Origin: Siderastrea siderea
Lineage: Eukaryota > Cnidaria > Anthozoa > Scleractinia > Rhizangiidae
Direction of reading: 5' to 3'
Length of the DNA: 64,000 nucleotides
Assembly: GCA_964030785.1 (NCBI GenBank)
Contig: OZ034968.1
Span: forward strand, 59,172,899 to 59,236,898
In this document: positions 40,101 through 47,930 of the stretch, one piece after another
How positions within the stretch are numbered: position 1 is the first letter of the stretch
Layout of the letters: each line of letters starts with the position of its first letter
Translations under genes and position numbers: made by a program
The notes under the pieces: model-generated
Told to the model about the DNA's origin: nothing
Databases searched by the model: none
What the model saw: only the letters and a program-made list of their open reading frames with translations

Positions 40101-43100
40101 TAATTCCTCCCTTTCCGTCTCCTATCTCGGCCATGTTGGGTTTGTTGTTGTTCTCGTCGCTGTTCTTGTTGTTCTTGTTGCTGGTTTTGTTGTCAGTGGT
40201 TGTGATGTCCCCATCAATGTTAACGTCCTTTTCGTTACCATAAATACTACACACCGTTTTCACGTTGCCAGCATCATTCCTCCTCGCATCGTTCTTCTCA
40301 CTTCTTATGTTTCTCATTCCGCTAACATCACTGTCACTTTCTTCGCTGCTTCCTTTCTGCTTGTCATCGTTCGCCACCGTCGGTGCCCTTCCGCATTCGG
40401 GATACAATACTTCAAAACGTTTGTCATATACGTTGTCTTTAAATTCTTCTACCGGAATGCTTTCTGCAGTTGTCCAACATTTCGACATTGCTGATGTATC
40501 TTCCTTGTTTGGACTACGATCACTGGATTCTGCAGCTTTCTGAGAAAAATTTTGAATTTTCTGGTTAGCGTCATTTCCTCCAATTTTTGCCTTGAGAGAA
40601 GCATATCTCTCGCTAAGTGCCGCAAACCGCTCGTCGGTAGGTAGAGAGTCATTCAAAGGAGGCTGCTTCGCAGCAGTCCCCTGCTTACGCACAATGATTC
40701 CATTCCCACCATAAACAGTGACACGGGAGCTCATGGTAATAGTTGAATTAAGCGCCGTATCCACTGATGATTTACACGTCTCCTCTTGTTTCAGCTTTGA
40801 ATACTCTTCGGCTTCCTCCTGGCCTAGTGGAAGGAAACGTGAATTCATAAACGACACTCCACTTGGCGCTTGATACCCCAACCCGTTTCCTTTTACTTCG
40901 TTTTTTCCGGTCCTATCGTTTGAAATCACAAAGGTGACAGGCGAGCGTTTGATTATATTGACACTGGACTTCCTCTGGGGAGCATCAATGGTCTTTGGGG
41001 GGAGCGGAGCACTTGTTTTTCTCTGCGGTAAAGTGACATCCAACTGCGTGCAAGGGACATCCATACTCTCGCTTTCAAGCAGTCGGTTAGGTGTGGGAGA
41101 AATTACATCATGATTGACGCTAGTTTGGGACATATCTTTGGGTCTGCTATTATCAGTTGAATCTGAGGTTGTGTCTTCGTCACCATTGTGAAGACTGGGA
41201 GCAGTCTGTTTAACGGAGCTGCGAGAAACGTCTTCGCTATTAGAGGTCTTTGTATCTATTCGTTGGCCTTTTTTGTCACTGTTAATATCATTGTTGCTGC
41301 TGCTTTGGGTGCTTTTTTTCCTCGATAAAGAATCTTTTGTAGCCGCTGCCACCGATGCCTTTATGACAGGCGATTTACAATCTACTACAGGTTTATTTTC
41401 AATACCCCTTCCCCCAGTGTCTAACGAGTCTCTCAAGGACATCTCTAACGTTCCCGTGTAAGGCTTGGTAGAGGCAATCGAATTCCTCCTTTTACTCTGT
41501 AAGGTCTGACAGTGGTTCATAACCTGTCTCTGAACAATAGCCAGCAGACCTTTGGGTCCAGAAGCACCTGATGATTTCCCGACATCTTTAGGCTCTGACC
41601 CTCCCACGCAAACAGCTGCCTTCATCTTTGATGAGTCTTCCTTGGCGTGGGATTTGGCTGGCGAAGGAGATGATGATGTACGCTTCTTATCTGGGCTAGG
41701 AGACAAGCAGCTGAGGACATTTCCAATGGAGCCTCTTCTGGTGAGACATGGACTGTTTATGATCCTGCCAAGGATACCTTTATCTTTGTTTGGGCTGTCC
41801 CCTCCACCAGCTTTTTCAACCGCAACTCCTAAAGAGCTCCTCCTGTTCGGTAATGTGGGGGAATTCATTATATTATCGAGAGCGTGTCCATTTTCCTTTT
41901 TAGAACAGTCCTTTTTTACATTTTCTTGGAGCTTCCAATGCTCATCGCGTTCTGTTTTTACACTTGATGGAAAAACTGGCCTACACTGGGGTGGTGGGTT
42001 GCCAACATTTGGAGAAAGACTGCGAAGTACATCTCCCAGGGAACCCCTTCTTTTCAGTAAGGTAGGCGAATTCATTATTTTATTGATTACGCTTCCATTT
42101 TCCTTTTCAGGACTGTAGTTTCTACCATTTTCGTGGAGTTTTGGGTGTTCATTGGCTTCCGTTTTTATGTTTAGTGGAGAAAGTGGCCGCCACGGATCTT
42201 TAATCTGATCATACATCTGCGCCGAAAGATGTGTCGATTTGAGCATTCCACTATTACTTGTCCCTTGCTGTTTTGTGAGTTTGTCAGTTCCTTCGACTTT
42301 CCTCTGTACTTTCCCTTCGTCTTGGATTTGAGAAGACTGCCTCTTTTTAGTGTCCTGCCGAGATGGATCTGCGGACGAATTGAACTGAGGTGAGAGGGTG
42401 TTTAAAACGTCACTTAAAGAGCCTCTTCTCGTTAGACGAGGAGACACAAGTATCTTCCCAAGCATGTCGTGTTTATTGTCAACGTTCCTCAGGGATGAGC
42501 CTCTCGATCCATGATCGCTCCCTTGATTTTCATCACTGTTATCTGGTGATGGTTCAAAACTTTTCAGATTGACCACTACACTTGCGCAGCTGCTGGACCG
42601 GCTGCTTTCCACTATGGGGGTCATGGAAGTTATGCGCTCCACTACGTGTTCATCTATTACGCTTCCCCGTCGCGATCGAGAAGTTGCCATGGGGGTTTCC
42701 ATTTTCCGTAACATTTCGGATAGGGCTAACTCTTCATCGCTCGTTTCTTTAGAACTGTCTTGAGGGGATGACGACCCAGTGGTCGATGGGGAGATCTCAT
42801 CAGCACCTATAACGTTACCCGCATCATCCGTGTACGAAAGAACGTAAGTAGACACAGCTTCTATCACTTGCTCTTCGTCAATTTCACTGGGAGATCGCTT
42901 GAAATTCCGTGAATTCTCGTCTCCTAAGTCGTCAATGGACACATGTGACATGGGTAGCTTGCGAGAATCCATGGGTTCACCCGCGTTCCTAGCATTCCGA
43001 GATAAACTGACGGCGTCTTCATTGCAGCGTTCGGTGGAAATATCACAGGGAGGTTCGCTTACGGACCTTGACCTTTCTTCCTTTTGAAAGCTTCCACCAG

Positions 43101-43251
43101 TTGAACGTCGTCTTTCTTTCTCTTCCTCCTCGGGACTTTCTGGAATATCATTAAGAGTGTGCAAGAAACGAACATCTGCAATGCTGTGCCTCCTTCGCTT
43201 TGGCCAGGATTGTAAGCTAGCGTTGTCTAGAAGAAATTTTCTCAAATCCAT
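3012..43251 (-). CDS. KNDC1: KNDC1-like very-KIND Ras guanine nucleotide exchange factor (18 exons, 3' end off window)
   Basis: The hand-built exon chain is 43251-39685, 38947-38827, 38220-38149, 34779-34718, 25395-25237, 24649-24566, 21566-21468, 18722-13566, 13272-13158, 10233-10092, 8791-8512, 6916-6857, 6251-6161, 5735-5644, 5328-5306, 4669-4496, 4012-3902 and 3165-3012. All joins keep phase and sum to 10563 nt. Domains are a disordered region (1-1189), KIND (about 1190-1327), a disordered region (1389-3107), a coiled coil (about 3287-3375), and RasGEF-N/REM (about 3415-3521). Known family role: KNDC1 is a RasGEF that in mammals binds MAP2 through a KIND domain and restrains dendrite growth. 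Its role here is unknown. Mammalian KNDC1 has two KIND domains; only one is seen here, matching the second. The start is the first ATG after an in-frame TAG in exon 2 of the transcript. The RasGEF catalytic domain is not in the window. Confidence 0.85.
3398..3628. repeat. Minisatellite of about 30 bp, GATAACCGGGG / GATAGCGGGGG units
   Basis: Alternating units such as GGGGGATTTGAGATAACCGG are repeated with variations seven or eight times. The open frames in it on both strands are artefacts of the repeat. It lies in the intron between the last two exons seen. Confidence 0.8.
3902..4012 (-). CDS. KNDC1: KNDC1-like exon: first half of RasGEF N-terminal (REM) domain
   Basis: The acceptor is CTCCTCAG and the donor is CTAAG|GTAAGG, phase 2 at both ends. 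It encodes VRYFLYTYRYITTPQELF, the diagnostic helix of the RasGEF-N domain (aromatic-T-[YF]-R then TP.EL). Confidence 0.9.
4496..4669 (-). CDS. KNDC1: KNDC1-like exon: linker into REM domain
   Basis: The acceptor is TTCTTTGCAG and the donor is GACAG|GTGAAT. Only the frame that enters at phase 2 is open. It ends with SGTKLGLFSYLFDR, which lines up with the start of the KNDC1 REM domain. The upstream exon 5735-5644 leaves at phase 0, so a short exon must come between them. Confidence 0.85.
4751..5024. repeat. Palindromic MITE, copy 1 of 2
   Basis: Nested inverted repeats are visible. ACAACGCTAAATTTT is answered by AAAATTTAGCGTTGT about 35 bases later, and AACAATAGAGT is answered near the end by ACTCTACTGTT. 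A second copy, with an internal difference, lies at 51814-52090. It is non-coding. Confidence 0.7.
5306..5328 (-). CDS. KNDC1: KNDC1-like candidate 23-nt micro-exon
   Basis: The acceptor is CTTACACCTCAG; the donor is TTCTT|GTACAG, which is weak. It encodes ELQVRAF plus two bases. Twenty-three bases is exactly the length class needed to carry phase 0 from the upstream exon to phase 2 of the downstream exon. The joined product keeps the expected short spacing between the coiled coil and the LEP motif of KNDC1. Inference from phase and splice signals only. Confidence 0.5.
5644..5735 (-). CDS. KNDC1: KNDC1-like exon: coiled coil, second part
   Basis: The acceptor is TTCTCTTGCAG and the donor is CTTAGG|GTAAGT; entry at phase 1, exit at phase 0. 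It encodes VKDLASKLVNEIEESDKK and on to KNVQRQLR, a heptad-rich helix placed just before the REM domain as in other KNDC1 proteins. Confidence 0.85.
6161..6251 (-). CDS. KNDC1: KNDC1-like exon: coiled coil, first part
   Basis: The acceptor is TTTTCTTAG and the donor is AAAG|GTGCGT, leaving at phase 1. It encodes EISQQLMLERRAKKKSMNSY, a charged helix that matches the KNDC1 pre-REM coiled coil (Q-Q-L-M..E.R.). Confidence 0.85.
6857..6916 (-). CDS. KNDC1: KNDC1-like exon: 20-residue linker
   Basis: Exactly 60 bases, phase 0 at both ends, flanked by CACTTAG and GTAGGA. It encodes LASGVEDLSDKLGTKIM. Being symmetric, it could be skipped without a frame change. Confidence 0.75.
7366..7439. repeat. 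Short foldback (MITE-like) element, copy 2
   Basis: It starts with CCTCGTTCCCAGG and ends with CCCTGGGAACGAAG, an almost perfect inverted repeat of 13 bases with a spacer of about 47 bases. It belongs to the same family as 7-143. It lies in the intron between exons 8791-8512 and 6916-6857. Confidence 0.7.
8089..8115. repeat. (TTTA)n microsatellite
   Basis: About seven uninterrupted ATTT units within an intron. Confidence 0.9.
8512..8791 (-). CDS. KNDC1: KNDC1-like exon: conserved linker
   Basis: The acceptor is CTCGGCAG and the donor is GTTATG|GTAAGAA; entry at phase 2, exit at phase 0. It encodes about 93 residues including SDIIPPESINLSREESYLSL and EMQADIQELLTPIFEDYHKV. The second part reads as an amphipathic helix leading towards the coiled coil. 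Confidence 0.85.
9537..9975. repeat. Dispersed GTACTCCC/GGGG-bounded repeat, copy 1 (reverse orientation to copies at 47.9 and 49.5 kb)
   Basis: It opens with ACCCCCGGGG(n)GATACTCCCTATA and contains AAAGGGTAGGG, GAAAGGGGTACC and GGAGCCTCCCCGTATAAAA. These are the reverse complements of the blocks in the two copies at 47931-48328 and 49506-49940. It is non-coding and A/G biased on this strand. Confidence 0.7.
10092..10233 (-). CDS. KNDC1: KNDC1-like exon: conserved acidic stretch
   Basis: The acceptor is TTTTTCAG and the donor is AGAAG|GTATGTG; entry at phase 1, exit at phase 2. It encodes YVLSLAGMSEENFKEAITDQ and on to LLHEMYEAVTGEQ. With the preceding exon it forms a conserved, probably helical block. 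Confidence 0.85.
10234..13157. other. Intron of 2.9 kb
   Basis: No exon was found. It holds a perfect hairpin (11627-11689) and short direct repeats of a GAATGCATGA motif at about 12761-12810. A minus-strand open frame at 10865-11257 is discussed under findings; I do not accept it as a gene. Confidence 0.5.
11627..11689. repeat. Perfect 21-bp inverted repeat
   Basis: The arms 11627-11647 and 11669-11689 are exact reverse complements (TATAGAGCATACTAATGAGGC) around a 21-base loop. A partial third copy of the arm (GAGCATACTAATATA) precedes it. Probably a tiny MITE. Confidence 0.75.
13158..13272 (-). CDS. KNDC1: KNDC1-like exon: start of conserved region after the disordered block
   Basis: The acceptor is GTCAACAG and the donor is AATATGG|GTAAGC, leaving at phase 1. 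It encodes LSKIIDLIHDEFAFDGYLDD, a well ordered sequence in sharp contrast to the preceding exon. Confidence 0.85.
13566..18722 (-). CDS. KNDC1: KNDC1-like giant exon: 1719-residue disordered block
   Basis: A single 5157-bp exon, phase 0 at both ends, with acceptor TTCTTCCAG and donor CTAAG|GTAAGC. The raw open frame runs 156 bases further upstream to 18878, but that part is intron. Composition is dominated by Ser, Pro, Lys and Asn. There is a proline-rich stretch (VPIPSVAPVPMPPFWYMP) near the start and SR-like runs (SSSPSRSRSNSPVERP) at about residues 430-490 of the exon. Many SP/TP and RxxS sites suggest heavy phosphorylation. No folded domain is visible. It links the KIND half to the GEF half. 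Confidence 0.9.
18723..21467. other. Intron of 2.7 kb
   Basis: AT-rich. The only recognisable content is the LINE tail at about 20440-20541. No exon was found. Confidence 0.5.
20440..20541 (+). mobile_element. LINE 3' end with (TTGAC)n tail
   Basis: The stretch GATACCAGCCAACGGCTGAT, then CCTGCCTAAATAAAG followed by four to five TTGAC units, has the form of a non-LTR retrotransposon 3' terminus with its microsatellite tail. No reverse transcriptase sequence remains. Confidence 0.6.
21468..21566 (-). CDS. KNDC1: KNDC1-like exon: post-KIND linker 2
   Basis: 99 bases, phase 0 at both ends, acceptor TTCCACTAG and donor AAACAA|GTGAGT. It encodes TKRKTLQEEKKHHDTLMGSI and on to FKGFLKQ, a basic helical segment. 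Confidence 0.8.
21567..24565. other. Intron of 3.0 kb
   Basis: No exon was found. The word ACAACCTCGATAC (23027-23039), followed by paired ATATGACGA words, may be a fragment of a Tc1/mariner-type terminal repeat, but I cannot show both ends. Confidence 0.4.
24566..24649 (-). CDS. KNDC1: KNDC1-like exon: post-KIND linker 1
   Basis: 84 bases, phase 0 at both ends, acceptor TCTTTACAG and donor GAAGAT|GTAAGT. It encodes RERCQALLWEYQASAVMD directly after the end of the KIND domain. Confidence 0.8.
24851..24988. repeat. Minisatellite with GGGCGAAGAGACC units
   Basis: Units built from ACGGGG-GTTAGGGCGAAGAGA are repeated about five times with variation, in the intron upstream of exon 24649-24566. 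Confidence 0.65.
25237..25395 (-). CDS. KNDC1: KNDC1-like exon: KIND domain C-terminal half
   Basis: 159 bases, phase 0 at both ends, acceptor TTCTTCACAG and donor CTGCAA|GTAAGT. It encodes VFSLAATLWSAADW, then LSPRFHELLVSMT and PDARPGLYDVL. This is the kinase C-lobe-like pattern of KIND domains: the helix after the APE motif, then the DxxxRP helix that corresponds to kinase subdomain XI. Confidence 0.9.
25505..25705 (+). repeat. Dispersed AATCCTAAAGTGTGACCATTCAAA repeat, tandem pair
   Basis: Two successive copies of a block beginning ...AAAGTGTG[AG]CCATTCAAA and continuing with [CT]GAGCAGTACTTTCCTATGGTG-like sequence. Further copies lie near 34484, 43972, 45660 and, reversed, 46487. Confidence 0.7.
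28030..28125. repeat. Dispersed repeat with GCTGACGTTTCGAGCGTTAG core
   Basis: The core GACGTTTCGAGCGTTAGCCC with upstream GAGTTGATAAAG has the look of a retroelement terminal region common in invertebrate genomes, possibly Penelope-like. Assignment is from general knowledge of the word, not from a protein. Confidence 0.4.
30060..30395. repeat. Direct pair of a CTTACTAGT...AGTAAGGAGAAT repeat
   Basis: Two diverged copies in the same orientation, at about 30060-30172 and 30285-30395, share CTTGA[CT][AG]TTTA[GA]ACAA, CAGTAAGGAGAAT and GGGCTTAAAAGGGTTAA-type ends. Non-coding. Confidence 0.6.
30396..30760. repeat. GTTCAAC-rich foldback region
   Basis: It starts with ACATCATTCAACTTTG and contains CCATCGTTCAACGTTGTTGAA and, near the end, AACATCGTTCAACGGTTGAA. 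Many GTTCAAC/GTTGAAC words in both orientations indicate a palindromic element of uncertain ends. Confidence 0.45.
31145..31372. repeat. Possible further member of the GTACTCCC repeat group
   Basis: It begins ATCCGGGGGTACTCCC and ends GGAGGAGGGCCCCCCGGGA, the same type of G/C-run boundary as the elements at 9.5, 47.9 and 49.5 kb, but the interior is different. Confidence 0.4.
32036..32092. repeat. Diverged short foldback element
   Basis: CAACCTCGTACCCAGGGA is followed about 25 bases later by CTCTGGGTAATAGAG, resembling the ends of the CCTCGTTCCCAGG family (7-143, 7366-7439) but degraded. Confidence 0.35.
34484..34545 (+). repeat. Dispersed CTTAAAGTGTGA...GAGTAGTACTTT repeat copy
   Basis: A diverged copy of the family at 25505-25705. 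Confidence 0.5.
34718..34779 (-). CDS. KNDC1: KNDC1-like exon: KIND domain, APE motif
   Basis: 62 bases, acceptor TTTCTTAG and donor GAAAAG|GTAGGA; entry at phase 1, exit at phase 0. It encodes SIDNLYLAPEYSNRFASEK with the LAPE motif that anchors kinase-like C-lobes. It reads directly into exon 25395-25237, giving the expected KIND order. Confidence 0.85.
37195..37471. repeat. Palindromic MITE with GGCCCCAGTTGTTCAAA ends
   Basis: The main arms 37282-37344 and 37369-37431 are near-perfect reverse complements containing GGATAGCGCTATCCA and CCGGTGGAT. Truncated extra end copies flank it (GGCCTCAGTTGTTCAAAG at 37195; CCTTTGAACAACTGGGGCC at 37451), so it may be a nested or chimeric copy. Confidence 0.8.
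37470..37515 (-). mobile_element. tRNA-derived SINE head fragment
   Basis: On the minus strand it reads GTTGATATAGTGGTTAGCGC then GTTGGACTTC, which has the layout of a tRNA 5' half with an A box and anticodon arm. No B box was found, so it is only a fragment. Confidence 0.4.
38149..38220 (-). CDS. KNDC1: KNDC1-like exon: KIND domain, central beta region
   Basis: 72 bases, phase 1 at both ends. The acceptor is ATTCCTACAG; the donor is CACAG|GTTTGT, less canonical. It encodes YVSLESVIINPSGTIKF, the pair of strands expected between the first KIND helices and the LAPE motif. Confidence 0.75.
38395..38472 (+). mobile_element. LINE or SINE 3' end with (TAAGC)n tail
   Basis: CAGCGCTGTTGGTGCCCTTT followed by about five AGCTA units has the form of a retroelement 3' tail. 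Confidence 0.5.
38827..38947 (-). CDS. KNDC1: KNDC1-like exon: KIND domain N-terminal helices
   Basis: 121 bases, acceptor TTTTGTTATAG and donor GTTTAC|GTAAGT; entry at phase 0, exit at phase 1. It encodes LTIQELLNGLSSCLTETEL then AICKECSKTLRTL, the KIND opening pattern (helix, loop, then [WV]A[LI]C..C). It joins in phase to the big first coding exon. A plus-strand open frame of 144 codons over the same place is its shadow. Confidence 0.85.
39175..39375 (+). mobile_element. LINE 3' end with (GGATT)n and (GTATT/CGTAT)n tail
   Basis: CACGCATTGACATTAATAAAT is followed by some ten GGATT units that drift into GTATT and then CGTAT units. This is typical of a retrotransposon tail expanded by slippage. 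It lies in the first coding intron of the KNDC1-like gene. Confidence 0.7.
39685..43251 (-). CDS. KNDC1: KNDC1-like first coding exon: 1189-residue disordered N-terminus
   Basis: Starts at the ATG complementary to 43251 and ends at donor CAAGAG|GTACGT in phase 0. The sequence is low-complexity, rich in Ser, Asp, Asn and Lys. It carries four copies of a phospho-motif repeat with a RRGS or RRSS core at residues 263-289, 389-415, 458-475 and 493-519. Two of these sit in a longer duplication (about 360-407 and 430-475, each with KTE..EH.KL.EN then KENG). The RRGS core suits basophilic kinases and 14-3-3 binding (inference). The C-terminal 80 residues are basic. Mammalian KNDC1 begins with a KIND domain; this region shows none. 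Confidence 0.85.
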
Positions 43252-43310
43252 CTTTTTGTGACCGCAAGTGTCAGTGAATTGTGCGATCTAACTCAATGTG
43301 GAAAGGTGAT
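43252..43310 (-). other. KNDC1: 5' UTR part of the first coding exon, with splice acceptor
   Basis: On the minus strand a strong acceptor, CTTTCATTTTACAG, ends at 43311. The following 59 bases contain an in-frame TAG before the ATG. So the transcript has at least one non-coding exon further upstream, and the start at 43251 is well supported. Confidence 0.7.
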
Positions 43311-43971
43311 CTGTAAAATGAAAGTACAAGGAGTGTTTCAAGGCTTTGTCTTCCCATGGGCATGCTAACAGAACCTTGGCTTTCTCGAGAGCCATTTCCG
43401 GCCCTTTGTCTCAAATGGGAAGAAAAGGATTTTAAAGTATCCATGTTCTCAACGAGTTAGCTACCTCTGCAGTAGGCTGACACCAGGGTTTTTCCACGTG
43501 CAAGAAGTACAAGCACAAGGCGACATACGCAGGCTCAGTGCCTGCAATCTTTGATCACCTGTGGGTGACAAGCGTGACAAAGGCGTGACAAACGCCTTTC
43601 TGCTAACACTAACGCTTGCTTTACCCCGCTTCACACGGGCGTCTCAACGACCCATGCATAAGCGCAAGCACATGTTTATGTCATACCGGTGTGACACACC
43701 GGTGTGCCGTACGAGTAAACCAAACCCTCTAAGGTCGAGCAAAAAAAAAGCTCAACGCATGGCTCTCGTGCTTATACACGTGTGAAACCAAGCAGGAGCT
43801 TTCAATCTCACGTGCAAAACTTATATCACAGACGTTTCCCTTGATAGCATGTGCTTAGTGGTACTTAAAAGGATTAAACGTGAAAAATCCATCGTCGGTT
43901 CTTAATCTTTCTTCAGTATCCTTTCACTCACAGAGTCAGTTCTCGTGTCACGTAATGCACTTCTTTGAGAA

Positions 43972-44035
43972 TGTGGATGAAATCCTACAGTGTAAACCAT
44001 TCAATTGAAAGCTTCTGAGCAGTCCTTACTGAATT
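43972..44035 (+). repeat. Dispersed ATGAAATCCTACAGTGTAAACC repeat copy
   Basis: A clear relative of 25505-25705, including GTGGATGAAATCCTA and TTCTGAGCAGT. Confidence 0.6.
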
Positions 44036-45659
44036 TGTTTGATGATTTTTTTTTGTTATTTTTTGCCTAGCATTCTTTGGAGGAAAAAAAGAGAGTTGTC
44101 AGTTTCACAATGTCTTCTTTGTGGAAAACAATTCAGTTTGGGATCAAAGAATGGTACAATATGGAACAATTGAGATTATATTATCCATTCTATTTTACAT
44201 GATACCTGTTGACTACAGACCCACTACACCATCCGGAGAATTAACCTCGCTAAGCAAATCATAAGAACAAATAAACTGTATAAACCAAAATAATACATAT
44301 TCGTGATAGCTGTCAACAAAGAGATATTCCCACTGTATGTGTTTGCAATCAGGAACCACAATGCTTTTGTTTATGAACCAGTTTTGCTCTAAAATCATGA
44401 GACACATCTTGCAACTGATTTTTCAACTACGTTTTACAAACTTTTTTGTTGTTGTAAAGCAAACCATAGAAATGCAAGCGTTCTAGAGTAAAGGAAAGCT
44501 CTTATGGGTTATTTCTATTCATTTGTTCAAAACAAAGCGAGATCCGACTTTTTTCAAAATGAACACTCCTTGACACTGTAATGGGCTAACAGTACTCTTG
44601 GGAATTTCGGTACTTAAATGTTAACTGTGTACGAATCAAGCAAACATGTAACGATCTTTCCGAAAACTTACAAATCAAAGCAAAAGTCAAAAAGCTGTCC
44701 ACAGTTGTCTTTTCATTATCATATTTTTGGCAAATCTTGGAAAGTTTAAACCTAAATCGTGCTAGTGTAGAATCGTTCCTTTATTCGGGACAAAGAATGA
44801 ACTTTGTGTACGGTCATGTAAGCAATATGTAAGGGTCTTTGTAAAAGATGAATGGAACAAAGTCTAAAGTAAACCCACATCTTGAAGATTGTTTAATTGC
44901 ATACAAACAATTGTAATCCATAAATTCACTCTGAAACGTTTCCTAGTAAACTTTGAATGAGAAAAAAAAACCGACTTCCATTCCTGTAAAATCTTCAACA
45001 ACAACTACCTTACATGAGTGTATGCTAGAGAACAGCGCCCTTCTAATTGGTCACACTCGAAGGCGTCACCCAGACATTCGAAACCAAGAACCATATTTCA
45101 TGACTAAAAGTATAACTTTTTTAGGGAGGGATAGTTGTCACAGACTCTCGGAATAATCTGACTTATGCTCGAAGGAAAACGAACAAAGATAGCTTCCTTA
45201 CAAAGATAACACTGGCGAAAGTGACTTGTTATATAATAATTGTTACATAATAATGTAGAGTACTTGAACAGATGGACGGAGATATTTAAATGTGAAGTAC
45301 AATCAACAGATTGGGCTTGAAGTTTTAACGAGCAGTACAATCTCAGAACGAAACCCGTTTGGGATAAGTCTAACTAAGCTATCTGAAGCTTGCTGCATCA
45401 AGGTTATATTTTTAGGTAGTTAATTTGCATCCTATCATGGCCTTGCCTTTATGAATAGAGGTGCCAGATATGTCTTGTGCTTGTAAACAAGATTCATTTA
45501 CCGAAATTATTCAACGGAATTCAATGAGAAGGGAAGCAAGCGAAAATCTTCGAGATCACCATCATAGTACTACTGTAATTTGAAAGTAAAAGGTTTATTT
45601 TAAAGTTGAGTGCAATTTGAAAGTTGCTGACCTTTTCGTGTGCTCCGTTCTAACTAGGC

Positions 45660-45735
45660 CCTGAACGAAATCCTTAAGTATGACCATACGAATAAAACCT
45701 CTCAAGCAGTGCTTTCAGTTGGTGTAGTTGACTTC
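45660..45735 (+). repeat. Dispersed GAACGAAATCCTTAAGTATGACC repeat copy
   Basis: Same family as 25505-25705, more diverged. A reversed short copy (GGTCACATTGTAGGATTTCAT) is at 46493-46513. Confidence 0.5.
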
Positions 45736-47930
45736 TAAGTCATGTGAATTTGAGTTTTTTTTAACAGTTTTGAATTTGGACAGCCCTGGTAGAGAAATGT
45801 TTAGTTGACGTTCCATACTTTTATTAAATGACCATTCACTGCATTGTTTTAGCCACAAAACAACAGAACGAGGACTCTAAACAAATCCTGCGGCAGAACC
45901 TTGGCACTTCTACCGCCAAACACTTAATACTGAACTACATTTTAGTTCAAAACAAAGTCATATTAAATGGAGAAGTAACTTGTCTACCGTAGCACGGTGA
46001 AAATGTTTGTTGAAAAACGGGAAGAACTTGCTTAGAAATTTCGTTTCGTTTTGTAGCTTATCATGACTTAAAACAAAACAATGTAAAACAAAACATGTTA
46101 ATTGAAGACAAAAAAAGTTGTGTTCTCCGCACAGAGTACGCTAAGAACTGTCAAACAAAATGGCTGAATCTGGCTGATTTAAAAACCGAAAAGAAAACTA
46201 AGTGGAAAGAAAGCGCGCAGTGTTAATTCTAAGGATTTCGAAGTCATTTACAATACACTAAAGCACAAACTCACTTCCTCCCTGTACAAAAGCTTAAATT
46301 ATGCTATTCAGACACATCTTTCACACATCTTCTGATGAGCGTCGGATCATAACTTTCTTATGTACTTGAAAAGTTTTCTCCTTCATTTTCACAATGTAAG
46401 AGAACAAGTTACAAACTTCCTAAGTTAATTGGTAGAAAAATGTCAAATGAGCGGCACCACAGAAAGTAATACTCGATAGCTCTCAAATAAATGGTCACAT
46501 TGTAGGATTTCATTCACGGCTGGACTAACTATAGAAAAAGAGAGCCATAATACACGACTCAAAGAGAACATCTCCTTAAAAAAAAAGAAGTCAAGAGCTA
46601 AACTTGATAACGGTATTAAGAATTGCCGTCGACACTATGATTTGAGAACGAACTATAACGGTACAGAAACTGTCTTTGGCGTTCGACTACGTCTGAAAGT
46701 TATGAACCTATTAACGAAAGTCCAAGTTCACAGTGAGAAGAACAGAACGCACAAAGTTCTACTGAAGGCAAAACAGGTTCAAATGATGTGATCCGCGTTA
46801 ACGCATTTACTTCTGTAGTAACGTAAGTTTGTATAAGCATCGACTTAACCACTCGTCAACAAAAAGACTGCGCGAAAACTATGTACCAAGATGGCTAACT
46901 CAGTCATCATGTTTTAAATGTAAGGATTACTAATGTCTTTAATGGTTTACTTATAAAGTTTATATCCGTGTATACTTGTAATGAAATTCTATTAGAAACC
47001 GTATTTCTAGTTTTAATTAATCCTAAATAAAGGTTTAACCTAAAAGAACGATCTAAATAAAAAGATTAGTACCACTGAAGGAAGACAAGTCGTCGATCAC
47101 TTACTTACTTATTCACTTCGGCCGTTTCATCCCGTTAAACTATCAAATTTCTTCCTGGAAATATCTTTCACGGCTCTAAGCACAATCGAAGAAGCCATAC
47201 AACACAATTCGTAGTTTCCTTCAGTGATGCTTTCGCGCTGTACGCGAGATATACTATTCTAATATACAAGCCGTTAGTCACTACAGGACGCAATATGTCT
47301 TTAGTTACGCTAATTAAATGGCTGTCGTGGTCCAAAACTTCCATTGGGAATTGGTTAATTTCACTTGATTATGCTCTCAAGCATGACGGGAGAGGGCAGT
47401 CAAGGCTACAAAACGGAAGTTTTTACTAAAAACTACGAGAGCGCGATTCTTAAGTCACTTCCGCGGATTAGTGCTTGACTTTAGAAACGTCACAGTCTTA
47501 CTTATTGAATCTTGCTGTTAAAAAGTGCACTATTCAAGCCAAGCGAAAGTGATTACTCATGAATTTACAACATAATAGAGATAAAAGGAACTAGTTTCTT
47601 CAGTGGCGTGTTGAGTAATGTTGATTGCCAATAACAAAAGGCGCAGGTAATAATATTCAATGGTGATGTTATTCAGTCGAGGTAATGAAGTCGTCAGTGT
47701 ATCTATTGTACTCACAGTGTATTTAGTCAAACAAAAAAGCTTCGGTTTCTTTCAGTGATGATTCGGCAAAATGATAACTACAATAACTGAAAACATAACT
47801 GAAGCAAAGATTTGAATTTCTGCAGTACATATTGGTTATTCTTATTTTGGAATGGGAGTAATAAAATGTAATATCAAAGTAATATAAAAGTAAAGTAATA
47901 TAAAAGTAATATCAAAGTTCTCAAGAGAAC

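Larger units (their letters stand above)
43311..47930. other. Upstream intergenic region
   Basis: No coding exon was found on either strand. The non-coding first exon and promoter of the KNDC1-like gene should lie here, but I cannot place them. It holds dispersed repeat copies near 43972, 45660 and 46487 (reverse). Confidence 0.5.
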
